Positions 25,213 to 33,714 are shown, numbered from the stretch's first letter. The stretch is DNA of 64,000 nucleotides from Marinibacterium profundimaris (GCF_002210095.1 NZ_AQQR01000010.1:62001-126000), one strand, 5' to 3'. The notes: generated by a model not told the origin, from the sequence alone. Translations and numbers: made by a program.

Positions 25213-27260
25213 GCGTCGCGCTCCAGGATCAGGGTCAGGTAAGTGTCGACACGGGCGGTCATGCCCGGCGGCACCACGGTGGTCGTGTCGAGCTGGTCGA
25301 TGATCGCGGGGCCCGCGATCTCGTTGCCCGGGCGCAGGGCGGCGCGGTCGTAGATCGGCGTGTCCGTGAACCCGCCGGCCTCGCGCATCCAGACCGGACG
25401 GGCGCCGGTCTTCGCGGCCGAGGCATCGGGCCCGGCATCGGGAAATGCCGGCATCTCGGCCTTGGGCACGGCGCCGGTCGCCGTCAGACGCCAGGTGACC
25501 ATCTGGATCGCATCGCCCTCGGCGACGAAGCCGTACAACTGCCGGTGCCGCGCCTGGAAACCCTCGCGCAGAGCCTCAAGGCTGTGGGAGCCGAACGGTC
25601 CCACGGGCAGGTCGACCGCGATCTCGTAGTTCTGACCGGCATAGCGCATGTCGACGCGCAGGGCGGTGTCCCGGGCTTCGGGCGCGATGCCCTCGTGGTC
25701 GAACCATGTCCCGGCCTGGGCGGTCAGCCCGTCGAAGATCCCGGTCAGTTCGTCCAACGTGACCTCGTCGAGCAGGCGGATGCGGGTGGTGGCATAGTCG
25801 GTTCGCAGGTCGGTCATCAGCAGGCCAAGCGCACAGAGCACTCCGGGTGTACGGGGAATGACGATGCGATCCATGTTCAGCTCGGCCGCCAGCCGGGCGG
25901 CGTGGACGGGCCCCGCGCCGCCGAAGGCCACCAGCGCATAGCCGCGCGGATCATGACCACGCTGGACCGAGATCAGACGGATGGCCTTGGCCGTGTTCGC
26001 CGTCACGATGTCCAGGATGCCGTCTGCCGTTTCCATCACGCCCAGCCCAAGCTGTTCGGCCAGCCGCCCGACAGCGGCCAGCGACAGCTCGCGGTCGATC
26101 GGCATCTGTCCGTTCAGCAGCGCATCGGGGTTCTGGGTCTGCAAAACGACATTGGCGTCGGTGACGGTCGGCTCATCCGTGCCCTGCCCGTAGCAAGCCG
26201 GCCCCGGGTGGGCGCCCGCACTGCGCGGCCCGACCTTCAGCAACCCGCCATTGTCCACATGCGCGATCGAGCCGCCGCCGGCCCCCACGGTATGAATGTC
26301 CAGCATCGGGGTCTTGAGCGGGTAGCCATGCACCTCGGCCTCGGCCACCAGGCGGCAGGTGCCGTCCGCCAGCAGCGCGACATCCGAACTGGTGCCGCCC
26401 ATGTCGAAGGTGATCAGGTTGGGAATGCCGATCAGCTGCCCCAGCGCCTGCGCCGCGACCACCCCCGTCGACGGTCCCGACAGCACGGTGCGCACCGACA
26501 TCGCCGCGGCCTGGTCAAAGCCCGTCACGCCGCCGTTCGACTGGGTCAGATGGGGCGCCACCCGCAGCCCCGCGTCGGCCAGCCGCGTCTTCAGCGCGGT
26601 GACATAGCCATGCATCACCGGGCCCAGGTAGGCGTTGACCGTAGTGGTCGACAGGCGCTCGTATTCCCGGAACTCGGGCGCGATCTCGTGCGAGAGCGAC
26701 AGGAAGACGCCGGGCGCCTCCTCGGCCACGATCTGCGCGGCGCGGCGTTCGTGCGCGTCGGACAGGAAAGAATAGAGGAAGCTGATCGCGATCGCCTCGA
26801 CCCCCTGCCCCACCAAGTGCCGCACGGCCTCGCGCAGCGCGTCCTCGTCCAGCGCAACCTCGACCGAGCCGTCACGCCGCAGCCGTTCCGGCACGCCGAT
26901 GCGCAGGTTCCGCGCTACCAGCTCCTCGGGCTTGTCGGCGGACATGTCGTAAAGATGCGGGCGCTTTTGGCGGGCGATCGCGATCAGGTCGCGGAAGCCG
27001 GCGGTCGTGATGATTCCGGTCTTCACGCCGCGGTGCTGGATCAGCGCGTTGGTGGCGACCGTGGTGCCGTGACCGAAGAAGGCCACCTCGGCGGCCTGCG
27101 CTCCGGTTCGTTCCAGCCCTTCGGTGAACGAGCGGGCAATGCCGCGGGAGGGATCGTCGGGGGTCGAGCTGACCTTCCAGATGTGCACGTCACCGCCGTT
27201 CTCGTTGATCAGGCAGACATCCGTGAAGGTGCCCCCCGAGTCGATACCGATCCGCCACAT
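25209..27260 (-). CDS. hyuA: Hydantoinase A / 5-oxoprolinase subunit A family protein
   Basis: A 683-residue ATP-using subunit. It starts with the phosphate-binding motif IGIDSGGTFTDVCL and has the second ATP-binding region FDMGGTSSDVAL near residue 280 and VAFGGAGPVHA near residue 445, as in actin-fold HyuA proteins. Length is usual for the family. It is first gene of the hyuA-hyuB-iclR operon. Placed next to a peptide/amino-acid import island, it may process a cyclised (lactam-type) amino-acid derivative, but no shared operator ties the two. Confidence 0.9.
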   Translation of the reverse strand: MWRIGIDSGGTFTDVCLINENGGDVHIWKVSSTPDDPSRGIARSFTEGLERTGAQAAEVAFFGHGTTVATNALIQHRGVKTGIITTAGFRDLIAIARQKRPHLYDMSADKPEELVARNLRIGVPERLRRDGSVEVALDEDALREAVRHLVGQGVEAIAISFLYSFLSDAHERRAAQIVAEEAPGVFLSLSHEIAPEFREYERLSTTTVNAYLGPVMHGYVTALKTRLADAGLRVAPHLTQSNGGVTGFDQAAAMSVRTVLSGPSTGVVAAQALGQLIGIPNLITFDMGGTSSDVALLADGTCRLVAEAEVHGYPLKTPMLDIHTVGAGGGSIAHVDNGGLLKVGPRSAGAHPGPACYGQGTDEPTVTDANVVLQTQNPDALLNGQMPIDRELSLAAVGRLAEQLGLGVMETADGILDIVTANTAKAIRLISVQRGHDPRGYALVAFGGAGPVHAARLAAELNMDRIVIPRTPGVLCALGLLMTDLRTDYATTRIRLLDEVTLDELTGIFDGLTAQAGTWFDHEGIAPEARDTALRVDMRYAGQNYEIAVDLPVGPFGSHSLEALREGFQARHRQLYGFVAEGDAIQMVTWRLTATGAVPKAEMPAFPDAGPDASAAKTGARPVWMREAGGFTDTPIYDRAALRPGNEIAGPAIIDQLDTTTVVPPGMTARVDTYLTLILERDA

Positions 27261-27691
27261 CGCTTGTCACCCTTGTGCTGTTTCTTCGGTCGACCGATGA
27301 GGGCGTCCAGGCGCACACGCAATCCTAACACGACTATCGAAACAGGTACGGTGTCATGTTCTCATTATAGGATCTGAGGTGCCCAAATTCAGATCCTCCC
27401 TTCTCTCTGGCGGGTATGGCGGAACCGGGCGCCATCCATGTGGCTTTCGTTAAGGACGCCTGCGCGGGCAGGATCGTCGGTCGGCATGCCGGCCCGTAAG
27501 GGCAGACCGGGGTCGTTCCGGATCCCGTGACGCAGGCTGTCCATGACCGGGGGCCGCCGAAGACTGTGGATTGGCCCATAGCAAGATCGCGCCGTTCGCG
27601 TCTTGTGGCCGGACCGCGCCCAATGCGACATTCCCCGCGGCGGCCAGTGCCTGTAGGAGTGGCCAGGATAGAAACTGCGGGAAGACACGAC
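27261..27691. other. Divergent intergenic region hyuA/psd
   Basis: 431 bp between divergently transcribed hyuA and psd. It holds an 8-bp inverted repeat at 27370-27396. Overlapping open frames on both strands lack start signals and family features, so no gene is called. Confidence 0.55.
27370..27396. promoter_or_regulatory. Inverted repeat GGATCTGA-N11-TCAGATCC upstream of hyuA
   Basis: Perfect 8-bp arms (27370-27377 and 27389-27396) lie 110-136 nt upstream of hyuA and face psd on the other side. No U-tract follows on either strand, so an operator, possibly for the IclR protein of the hyu operon, is likelier than a terminator. Confidence 0.45.
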
Positions 27692-28384
27692 ATGTCCATT
27701 CGGATGACCGATACCTTCATCAAGCCGATGCATCCGGAGGGGATCCGGTTCGTCGCCATTTTCGCGGCGATCACGGTCGGCCTGTGGCTGGTGTCGGATT
27801 TCCTCGGGCTGGTCGGGCTGGGCCTGACCATCTGGTGCTACTACTTCTTCCGCGATCCCGAACGCGTCCCGCCCGCGCGCGAGGGTGTGATCGTCAGCCC
27901 GGCGGACGGCATCGTGTCGATCATCGAGCCCGCCGTCCCACCCGCCGAACTGGGCATGCCCGACACGCCGCTGACCCGGGTCAGTGTCTTCATGAGCGTC
28001 TTCAACTGCCACGTGAACCGCCTGCCCATCGCCGGAGAGGTCACCGGGATCGCCTATCACCCAGGCAAGTTCTTCAACGCCTCGCTCGACAAGGCAAGCG
28101 CCGAGAACGAGCGCAACAGCCTGCGGCTGCGCCTCGACGACGGGCAAGAGCTGGCGGTCGTGCAGATCGCCGGGCTGGTCGCGCGGCGCATCGTCTGCTT
28201 CATCGAACCGGGCGCGCGCCTGGGCACCGGCGAGCGTTTCGGCCTGATCCGCTTCGGCTCGCGGCTGGATGTCTACCTGCCGGCGGGGACGGAACCGCTG
28301 GTCAGCATCGGGCAGACCATGGTCGCCGGCGAAACCGTGCTTGCCGATCTTACACCTTCCCCCAACAAACAGGCTGATTCCTGA
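27692..28384 (+). CDS. psd: Phosphatidylserine decarboxylase proenzyme
   Basis: A 230-residue, short-form (Psd-B type) membrane-associated proenzyme that makes phosphatidylethanolamine from phosphatidylserine. An N-terminal hydrophobic segment (about residues 20-50) is followed by [19 protein letters not shown], the [13 protein letters not shown] region, and the self-cleavage site FGS (G189-S190), where the serine becomes the pyruvoyl group. The start at 27692 is preceded by a modest GGAAG; a second ATG at 27704 is possible. Its stop overlaps the pssA start by 1 bp, making a psd-pssA-pmtA operon. Confidence 0.94.
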   Translation: MSIRMTDTFIKPMHPEGIRFVAIFAAITVGLWLVSDFLGLVGLGLTIWCYYFFRDPERVPPAREGVIVSPADGIVSIIEPAVPPAELGMPDTPLTRVSVFMSVFNCHVNRLPIAGEVTGIAYHPGKFFNASLDKASAENERNSLRLRLDDGQELAVVQIAGLVARRIVCFIEPGARLGTGERFGLIRFGSRLDVYLPAGTEPLVSIGQTMVAGETVLADLTPSPNKQADS

Positions 28385-29139
28385 TGTCCGGACCTTCTGG
28401 TTCTTCCTCGCCGTCGGAACTTTCGATCAACCAGCTGTTGCCCAACATGCTGACCATCACGGCGGTCTGTGCCGGGGTCTCGGCGATCCGCTTCGGGGTC
28501 GACGGAAACTACGTTCTGGCGGTGCAGCTGATCCTCGCGGCGGCGGTGCTTGACGGGCTCGACGGGCGGCTGGCGCGCGCGCTGGACAGCCAGAGCGTCG
28601 TGGGCGCCGAGCTTGATTCGCTTGCCGATTTCGTGAATTTCGGCGTCGCCCCGCCGCTGGTGCTGTATTACTGGGGCCTGCGCGAGATGCCCCATGTCGG
28701 CTGGCTGGCGGTGCTGGTCTTTGCGATCTGCTGCCTGGTGCGGCTGGCGCGGTTCAACGTCGCCAACGCATCCGAGACCACGCCCGGCGCCAACCGCTTT
28801 TTCACCGGCGTGCCGGCTCCGGCCGGGGCGCTTCTGGTGATGCTGCCGCTCTACGTCTCATTCGCGGTGGCCGAAGAGCCATTCCTGTCGGGCTGGGTCA
28901 TCTGTGCCCACATGGTCATCGTCGGCGCGCTGATGATCAGCCGGATCCCGACCTGGTCCTTCAAGGCGCAGAAGATCCCGCGCGAACGGGTGCGATATTT
29001 CTTCGTCGTCTTTGCCGTACTCGGCGCCGGATTGCTCATTTTCACGTGGGTGTCACTGGCGCTTCTTTGTCTGGCCTATGTTGCCGTGGTTATCATTGCC
29101 CTAATTCATGAGAAACGCAGACGGAAAGAGGAGGTCTGA
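28384..29139 (+). CDS. pssA: CDP-diacylglycerol--serine O-phosphatidyltransferase
   Basis: A 251-residue integral membrane enzyme that makes phosphatidylserine. The CDP-alcohol phosphotransferase motif is complete: D57..DG(60-61)..AR(64-65), G74, D78 and D82 with the expected spacing. About eight hydrophobic segments follow. It is coupled to psd by a 1-bp overlap. Its product feeds Psd, whose product feeds PmtA, so the operon order matches the pathway. Confidence 0.94.
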   Translation: MSGPSGSSSPSELSINQLLPNMLTITAVCAGVSAIRFGVDGNYVLAVQLILAAAVLDGLDGRLARALDSQSVVGAELDSLADFVNFGVAPPLVLYYWGLREMPHVGWLAVLVFAICCLVRLARFNVANASETTPGANRFFTGVPAPAGALLVMLPLYVSFAVAEEPFLSGWVICAHMVIVGALMISRIPTWSFKAQKIPRERVRYFFVVFAVLGAGLLIFTWVSLALLCLAYVAVVIIALIHEKRRRKEEV

Positions 29140-29143
29140 ACCC

Positions 29144-29758
29144 GTGGAAATCCAAGCGGTCGCAAATTCATACGCCCGATGGGCCCCGGTCTATGACCAG
29201 ACGTTCGGCGCCGTGACACAGAGCGGCCGCCGCGCCGCGGTCGGGCTGATCAACCAGGGCGAGGGCAGCGTGCTCGAGGTCGGGGTCGGCACCGGGCTGG
29301 CCCTGGACGGTTACGCGCCGCATCTCGATGTCACGGGCATCGACTTCAGCCAGGACATGCTGGACAAGGCGCAGGAGCGGGTCGAGAAGAAGGACCTGTC
29401 CCATGTCTCCGAACTGCGGCAGATGGATGCGCGCAGGCTCGATTTCCCGGACGATCATTTCGACAGTGTGGCAGCGATGCATGTGCTGTCGGTGGTGCCC
29501 GAACCGGAACGCGTGATGTCCGAGATCGCGCGGGTCTGCAAGCCGGGGGGCAAGGTGGTGATCACCAATCACTTCCAGCGCGACACCGGTGTGCTGGCGC
29601 GGATCGAGCGGATGGCCGCGCCGCTGTCGAACGTGCTGGGCTGGCATTCCGATTTCGAAATGGTCCGCATCCTGCAGGAGCCGCGCCTGTCCGTGACCGA
29701 GAAACGCGGTCTGCCGCCGCTTGGCATGATGACGCTGCTGGTGCTCGAAAAGTCCTGA
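29144..29758 (+). CDS. pmtA: Phosphatidylethanolamine N-methyltransferase (Rhodobacter type)
   Basis: A 204-residue SAM-dependent methyltransferase. A GTG at 29144 is chosen because AGAGGAGG stands 9 nt upstream, and the resulting length matches Rhodobacter PmtA; an ATG at 29108 inside pssA lacks a good site. The SAM motif LEVGVGTG lies at about residues 44-51, and the acidic strand end VTGIDFS and DARRLDFPDDHFD follow. The enzyme methylates phosphatidylethanolamine three times to phosphatidylcholine. Context with psd and pssA supports this over other class I methyltransferases. Confidence 0.9.
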   Translation: MEIQAVANSYARWAPVYDQTFGAVTQSGRRAAVGLINQGEGSVLEVGVGTGLALDGYAPHLDVTGIDFSQDMLDKAQERVEKKDLSHVSELRQMDARRLDFPDDHFDSVAAMHVLSVVPEPERVMSEIARVCKPGGKVVITNHFQRDTGVLARIERMAAPLSNVLGWHSDFEMVRILQEPRLSVTEKRGLPPLGMMTLLVLEKS

Positions 29759-29940
29759 CCGGAGCAGTCCGACGGGCCCGGGGCGCGATCTCTCCCGCCT
29801 CACCGCCCGTCAGGGTAGCGCGTCCCTCCATCGGCCACGCGACAGGGAACATCATCGGGCTTGACCTACGCCGGGTGCCGGCATCGCAGGCTCCCGGACG
29901 TGCGACCTGCGTTCGGCATCAGGTCCGCTCAGGGCGCCCC

Positions 29941-30648
29941 CTACTCTGCCGCCGTGGCCACCGACCCGGCAGCGCGCGCGATCGCAACGACCTCTTCGGC
30001 AGTCTTGAGATCGGCGAAGATGGCGTTCATCGACAGCAGGGTCGCGTTGTGCTCGAGGTCGCTCAGTGTGGCGTTGCCGTCGGTGACGAAGATCACGTTG
30101 TAGCCCATCTGCATCGCGTCGCGCGCCGTGCTCTCGCAGCAGCAATTCGTCAGCGTCCCGGTGATGATCATGGTTTCGATCCCGCGCGCCTTCAGCGCCG
30201 CATCCATCTCGCAAGTTCCGGGGATCATGCCGGAAAACCGGGTCTTGTCGAAGATCAGGTCCTCTTCGGCCACGTCCAGCTCGGGGTATAGCGCATGCAT
30301 CTCGGCGCCTCTGGTAAAGGCCGCTTTCTGGTCTTCGAAACGCTCGGGCGAAAGGTAGTTGCGAAAGAACACGTCCCACGACAGCCGCTCTTCGGGGTCA
30401 TGGGTGTAGCGCAGGAAGGCGTTGATCCCGCCGGCCTCCCGCACGGCGGCCGATATGGCGTTGACGTTCGGGATGATCTCGCGCGCGACGGGCACCTCGA
30501 TCGGCGCGCCCTCGGCAACGAAGCCGTTCTGTAGGTCGACGATGACATGGGCGGTCTTGCTCATGTCCAGTGTCTCGAACAGGGTCTCGCGGCCATGGGA
30601 CAGCAGGGCGCGGTCGCGGATGAACTGGGGAATCTCGACTTTGTGCAT
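29941..30648 (-). CDS. Isochorismatase-family cysteine hydrolase
   Basis: A 235-residue hydrolase. The triad is visible: D38 in VIVDLQNGF, K135 in FDKTRFSG, and C170 in TNCCCESTARDA, with the cis-peptide region before it. The start at 30648 has AAGGAG 6 nt upstream; a longer in-frame start at 30846 is rejected. The family hydrolyses N-carbamoyl amides, nicotinamide, ureidoacrylate or isochorismate; nothing nearby picks one. It converges on pmtA. A long imperfect palindrome lies 63-89 nt upstream, probably its operator. Confidence 0.9.
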   Translation of the reverse strand: MHKVEIPQFIRDRALLSHGRETLFETLDMSKTAHVIVDLQNGFVAEGAPIEVPVAREIIPNVNAISAAVREAGGINAFLRYTHDPEERLSWDVFFRNYLSPERFEDQKAAFTRGAEMHALYPELDVAEEDLIFDKTRFSGMIPGTCEMDAALKARGIETMIITGTLTNCCCESTARDAMQMGYNVIFVTDGNATLSDLEHNATLLSMNAIFADLKTAEEVVAIARAAGSVATAAE

Positions 30649-30710
30649 GGGTTTCTCCTTCGGCAGGCCGCGGTCGGGCGGTTGCGGGTCAGGCGGGCAG
30701 TCCATGTAAT

Positions 30711-30737
30711 TTGAAACAGATATATTATCGGTTTCAA
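30711..30737. promoter_or_regulatory. Long imperfect palindrome upstream of the cysteine hydrolase gene
   Basis: TTGAAAC (30711-30717) and GTTTCAA (30731-30737) form perfect outer arms. GATA (30719-30722) and TATC (30726-30729) form inner arms around TAT. Twenty-two of the 26 flanking bases pair. It lies 63 nt upstream of the hydrolase start and is a strong operator candidate; the regulator is unknown. Confidence 0.55.
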
Positions 30738-30931
30738 GCAAAATCGGGGAAGCGCGCCCCCTCCCCGCCACACTCCGCCGGTGTTGCCCGCCGTGCAAGC
30801 GGCACCTCCGCCCGGCATGCGCCCGAGCCTGCAGATTGCCCACCATCCCACCTTAGCCCCTGCCCCGCCGCGGGCTCCAAGGCTCAGCGGCGACTGACAG
30901 CCACGCGCGGGCGGGGGCTGGACAGGCGGGC

Positions 30932-30968
30932 ATATCCTGCCTATATATCCCATATCGAAAAAGGATAT
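30932..30968. promoter_or_regulatory. Probable vapBC promoter/operator
   Basis: ATATCC (30932-30937) and GGATAT (30963-30968) are inverted arms around an AT-rich core that includes TATATAT, ending 6 nt before the vapB start. Autoregulation by VapB binding at its own promoter is the family rule; the exact site is inferred. Confidence 0.45.
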
Positions 30969-30974
30969 CTCGCC

Positions 30975-31220
30975 ATGCCGCTTTATGTGAAAGACCCGGC
31001 CGTGTCCGATCTGGCCCAGCGACTGGCCCGCCTGCGCGGGTTGTCCAAGACCGAGGCCGTGCGCCTTGCCCTGGAACACGAGCTTGAACGGGCCGAGGCG
31101 GCGCCGGACCTCGTGGACCGCGGCACCGCCTTCGTGCGCGCGCTTCATGCGCGGACCGACCGGGCCAAAGGGCAACCGGTGGACAAGGCCTTCATCGATT
31201 CCCTTTACGAGACCGAGTGA
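30975..31220 (+). CDS. vapB: VapB-family antitoxin
   Basis: An 81-residue protein with an N-terminal DNA-binding segment (LYVKDPAVSDLAQRLARLRGLSKTEAVRLALEHELE, about residues 3-38), as in the Rv0623-type VapB group, and a charged C-terminal tail that would wrap the toxin. The ATG at 30975 is preceded by AAGGATATCTCGCC. The stop codon overlaps the vapC start. A longer in-frame extension from 30711 crosses the promoter palindromes and is rejected. Confidence 0.88.
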   Translation: MPLYVKDPAVSDLAQRLARLRGLSKTEAVRLALEHELERAEAAPDLVDRGTAFVRALHARTDRAKGQPVDKAFIDSLYETE

Positions 31221-31615
31221 TGTTCCTCGACGCCTCGGCCCTGACCGCGATGCTTGGCGATGAAGAGGACGCGCGTGTCCTGCTGACCCGGATGCAGGCT
31301 CATGCCGAACGCCGCACCTCGCCCCTGGCCGTCTGGGAAGCCTCGGTCGCGCTGGCCCGGATCCTCGCGATCCCGCCGGCAGAGGCCCTGGGCGTGGTGG
31401 AGGAGTTCCTGTCGCTGACCGGGGTGAGCATCGACCCGGTCCCGGCCGAGGCGCATCGCCTGGCGCTGCAGGCTTGGGCGACCTACGGCAAGGGCCGTCA
31501 TCCGGCGGCGCTGAACTTCGGCGATTGCTTCGCCTATGCCTGCGCCCGCCTCGCCGGAGAGCCGCTGCTTTACAAGGGCGACGATTTTCCCCGGACCGAT
31601 ATCGCGCCGGCCTGA
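31220..31615 (+). CDS. vapC: VapC-family PIN-domain ribonuclease toxin
   Basis: A 131-residue PIN-domain protein. Metal-binding acidic residues are visible: D4 in MFLDASAL, the glutamate in AVWEASVAL, and the aspartate in NFGDCFAYACA followed by YKGDDF. Members cut tRNA or rRNA when freed from VapB. The start overlaps the vapB stop by 1 bp (TGATG). On a replicon with parAB, the pair could add post-segregational stability, which is inference. Confidence 0.92.
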   Translation: MFLDASALTAMLGDEEDARVLLTRMQAHAERRTSPLAVWEASVALARILAIPPAEALGVVEEFLSLTGVSIDPVPAEAHRLALQAWATYGKGRHPAALNFGDCFAYACARLAGEPLLYKGDDFPRTDIAPA

Positions 31616-31755
31616 TCCGCCCGTCCCGGCCGGCGCGCCCTTCACCGCACCGGCGGTGGGTGGTCTTGCGAACAGGCTTCGGGTGCACGCGCATCGACTT
31701 ACAATCGCCAGGGGTGTATCCCCGCCCCGAATGTCCTGCCCACGAGGAGAGACCC

Positions 31756-33177
31756 TTGGCTGAGACCTATTCCACCTATGGCCGCATCGACGGACCCATC
31801 GTCATCATCGGCTTCGGCTCGATCGGCAAGGGCACCCTGCCCCTGATCGAACGGCATTTCGACTACGACGCCTCGAAGCTCACGGTGATCGAACCCGATC
31901 CCGCTCAGGCGACCTTCCTGCGCCAGCACCAGGTCCGCCACCTGGCCGAACGGCTCACGCCCGAGAATTACCGAGAGGTGCTGGGCGGGCTGTTTTCCGA
32001 GGGCAAGGGCTTCTGCGTGAACCTGTCGGTCGACACCTCGTCGCTGGATATCATGCGGTTCATGCGCGAGCTGGGGGTGTTGTATATCGACACGGTGGTC
32101 GAACCCTGGGCCGGCTATTACTTCGGCACGTCCGACAATGCCGACCGCACGAACTATGCGCTGCGCCAGAAGGTGCGCGACGAGAAGGCGGCGCATCCGG
32201 GTGGCACCACGGCGGTCAGCTGCTGCGGCGCCAACCCCGGCATGGTCAGCTGGTTCGTGAAAGAGGCGCTGCTGACACTGGCGAAGGACCTGGGCAACCC
32301 GGTCGAGGCGCCGCAGGATCGCGAAGGCTGGGCAAAGCTGATGCAGTCGCTGGGCGTGAAAGGCGTGCATATCGCCGAGCGCGACACCCAGGCGCGGCGT
32401 GTTCCGCGGCCCCGGAACGTGTTCGTCAACACCTGGTCGGTCGAGGGGTTCATCGCCGAGGGGTTCCAGCCGGCCGAACTTGGCTGGGGCACGCACGAGA
32501 CATGGTTCCCCGAGAACGGGTACCGGCACGAGACGGGGTGCATGGCCGGGATCTGGATGGACCGGCCGGGCGCGATCACACGCGTGCACACCTGGTGCCC
32601 GACGCCGGGGCCGCAGTTCGGCTTCATCGTGACCCACAACGAGGCGATCTCGATCTCGGATTATTACACCGTGGGACCGGCGGCAGAGCCCGACTTTCGC
32701 CCGACCTGCCATTATGCCTATCACCCCTGTGACGACGCGATCCTGAGCCTGCACGAGATGTTCGGATCGGGCCGGCAGCAGACAAAGCACCACATCCTCA
32801 CCGAAGACGAGATCGTCGAAGGCATCGACGAGTTGGGCGTGCTGCTTTACGGGCACGACAAGAACGCGCTGTGGTACGGCTCTCGGCTGTCCAACGACGA
32901 AGCGCGCGACCTTGCGCCGTTCCAGAACGCCACGGGGCTGCAGGTGACGTCCGCCGTGCTGGCCGGAATGGTCTGGGCGCTGGAGAACCCGCAGGCGGGG
33001 ATCGTCGAGACGGACGAGATGGACCACGCCCGGTGCCTCGAGGTGCAGCGCCCCTATCTTGGCCCGGTGGAGGCGCATTACACCGACTGGACGCCGTTGC
33101 AGGATCGTTGGGATCAGTTCCCGGAGGATATCGACGAAAGCGATCCCTGGCAGTTCCGGAACGTTCTGGCAAGCTAG
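31756..33177 (+). CDS. hss: Homospermidine synthase
   Basis: A 473-residue NAD-dependent enzyme that makes sym-homospermidine from putrescine (and spermidine). TTG at 31756 is used as start because GAGGAG lies 6 nt upstream and the next residues, AETYSTYGRIDGPIVIIGFGSIGKGTLPLI, match the family N-terminus; earlier in-frame codons run through vapC. The Rossmann motif GFGSIGKG lies at about residues 18-25, and FVNTWSVEGF and GCMAGIWMDRPGAI follow. A strong intrinsic terminator lies downstream. Usual length; monocistronic. Confidence 0.93.
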   Translation: MAETYSTYGRIDGPIVIIGFGSIGKGTLPLIERHFDYDASKLTVIEPDPAQATFLRQHQVRHLAERLTPENYREVLGGLFSEGKGFCVNLSVDTSSLDIMRFMRELGVLYIDTVVEPWAGYYFGTSDNADRTNYALRQKVRDEKAAHPGGTTAVSCCGANPGMVSWFVKEALLTLAKDLGNPVEAPQDREGWAKLMQSLGVKGVHIAERDTQARRVPRPRNVFVNTWSVEGFIAEGFQPAELGWGTHETWFPENGYRHETGCMAGIWMDRPGAITRVHTWCPTPGPQFGFIVTHNEAISISDYYTVGPAAEPDFRPTCHYAYHPCDDAILSLHEMFGSGRQQTKHHILTEDEIVEGIDELGVLLYGHDKNALWYGSRLSNDEARDLAPFQNATGLQVTSAVLAGMVWALENPQAGIVETDEMDHARCLEVQRPYLGPVEAHYTDWTPLQDRWDQFPEDIDESDPWQFRNVLAS

Positions 33178-33230
33178 GGGGCCAGGCCGTCCGGCCCGGC
33201 CATTCACGCAACATCTTGCGGATTGAGACA

Positions 33231-33272
33231 CGCCGTTCCCGGGACATCGGGGGCGGCGTTTTTGTTTGTTTG
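33231..33272 (+). terminator. Intrinsic terminator of hss
   Basis: CGCCGTTCCCG (33231-33241) pairs with CGGGGGCGGCG (33248-33258) through nine Watson-Crick and two G-T pairs, loop GGACAT, followed by TTTTTGTTTGTTT. This is a textbook rho-independent terminator on the plus strand, 53 nt after the stop. Confidence 0.85.
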
Positions 33273-33325
33273 GGGGACCGCCGGTGCCCTGTTCTGGCCA
33301 ACCGTTGCCGCGGCGCGTTTCCTTT

Positions 33326-33359
33326 AAAAACCCGGGTTGAACCACCGCAATTCAACCCG
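33326..33359 (-). terminator. Second stem-loop, terminator-like on the minus strand
   Basis: CGGGTTGAA (33333-33341) and TTCAACCCG (33351-33359) are perfect 9-bp arms with a 9-nt loop. On the minus strand the stem is followed by GG and TTTTT (33330-33326). It may back up the parAB terminator or separate the par and hss transcripts. Confidence 0.5.
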
Positions 33360-33650
33360 TTTGTTACGTCCGATAACGCATTTCTAGACGCAATTGTTGC
33401 CCTCCACCAAAGCCCACACCCGGTCGCGTCGCGGGCCCCTACCCTATTCAGGCGATGCGGATCCGTTACCCCCTTGGCGTTCGATACAGCCGGGCTGACC
33501 GCAGGTGGCGGGTTCCTTCCTGTCGAAGACGCGTCACCGCGACAGGAGCCACCTGCCCCGGGTGCTGAATGACACGGGCCAGTACATCCCGCAGGTCATA
33601 AGGCCACTGCGAAGCGCTCCGAGGTGTCGGTCTATGCCCAGCCAGACGGC

Positions 33651-33682
33651 ACGAAAAAGGCCTGCTCCATTGAGCAGGCCTT
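33651..33682 (-). terminator. Intrinsic terminator of the parAB operon
   Basis: An 11-bp perfect stem, AAGGCCTGCTC with GAGCAGGCCTT (33657-33667 and 33672-33682), closes a 4-nt loop. On the minus strand it runs straight into TTTTTC. It lies 75 nt after the parB stop, downstream of the two palindromes. Confidence 0.8.
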
Positions 33683-33698
33683 GTCACTTTCAGGTACC

Positions 33699-33714
33699 GT
33701 AACCCGTGGGTTAC
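33699..33714. other. parS-like palindrome, copy 1
   Basis: GTAACCCGTGGGTTAC: 7-bp arms around a central GT, identical in all 16 bases to the copy 46 bp away. It lies between the parB stop and the parAB terminator, the usual place for a plasmid centromere. No third copy was found in the window. Confidence 0.7.

Larger units (their letters stand above)
30649..30974. other. Divergent intergenic region with operator candidates
   Basis: 326 bp between the cysteine hydrolase gene and vapB. The hydrolase side holds the palindrome at 30711-30737. The vapB side is rich in ATAT steps with ATATCC...GGATAT arms at 30932-30968. No gene seen. Confidence 0.55.

Noticed and set aside
29904-29925. GACCTG-N10-CAGGTC hairpin between pmtA and the cysteine hydrolase gene as terminator
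   Set aside because: Only 6 bp of stem, a 10-nt loop and no U-tract; not distinguishable from chance in GC-rich DNA.
33466-33687. A short minus-strand frame with a stretch (DLRDVLARVIQHP) faintly like the C-terminus of IS66 transposases
   Set aside because: The likeness covers about a dozen residues only, the rest of the frame does not match, and no terminal repeats or further transposase sequence are nearby.
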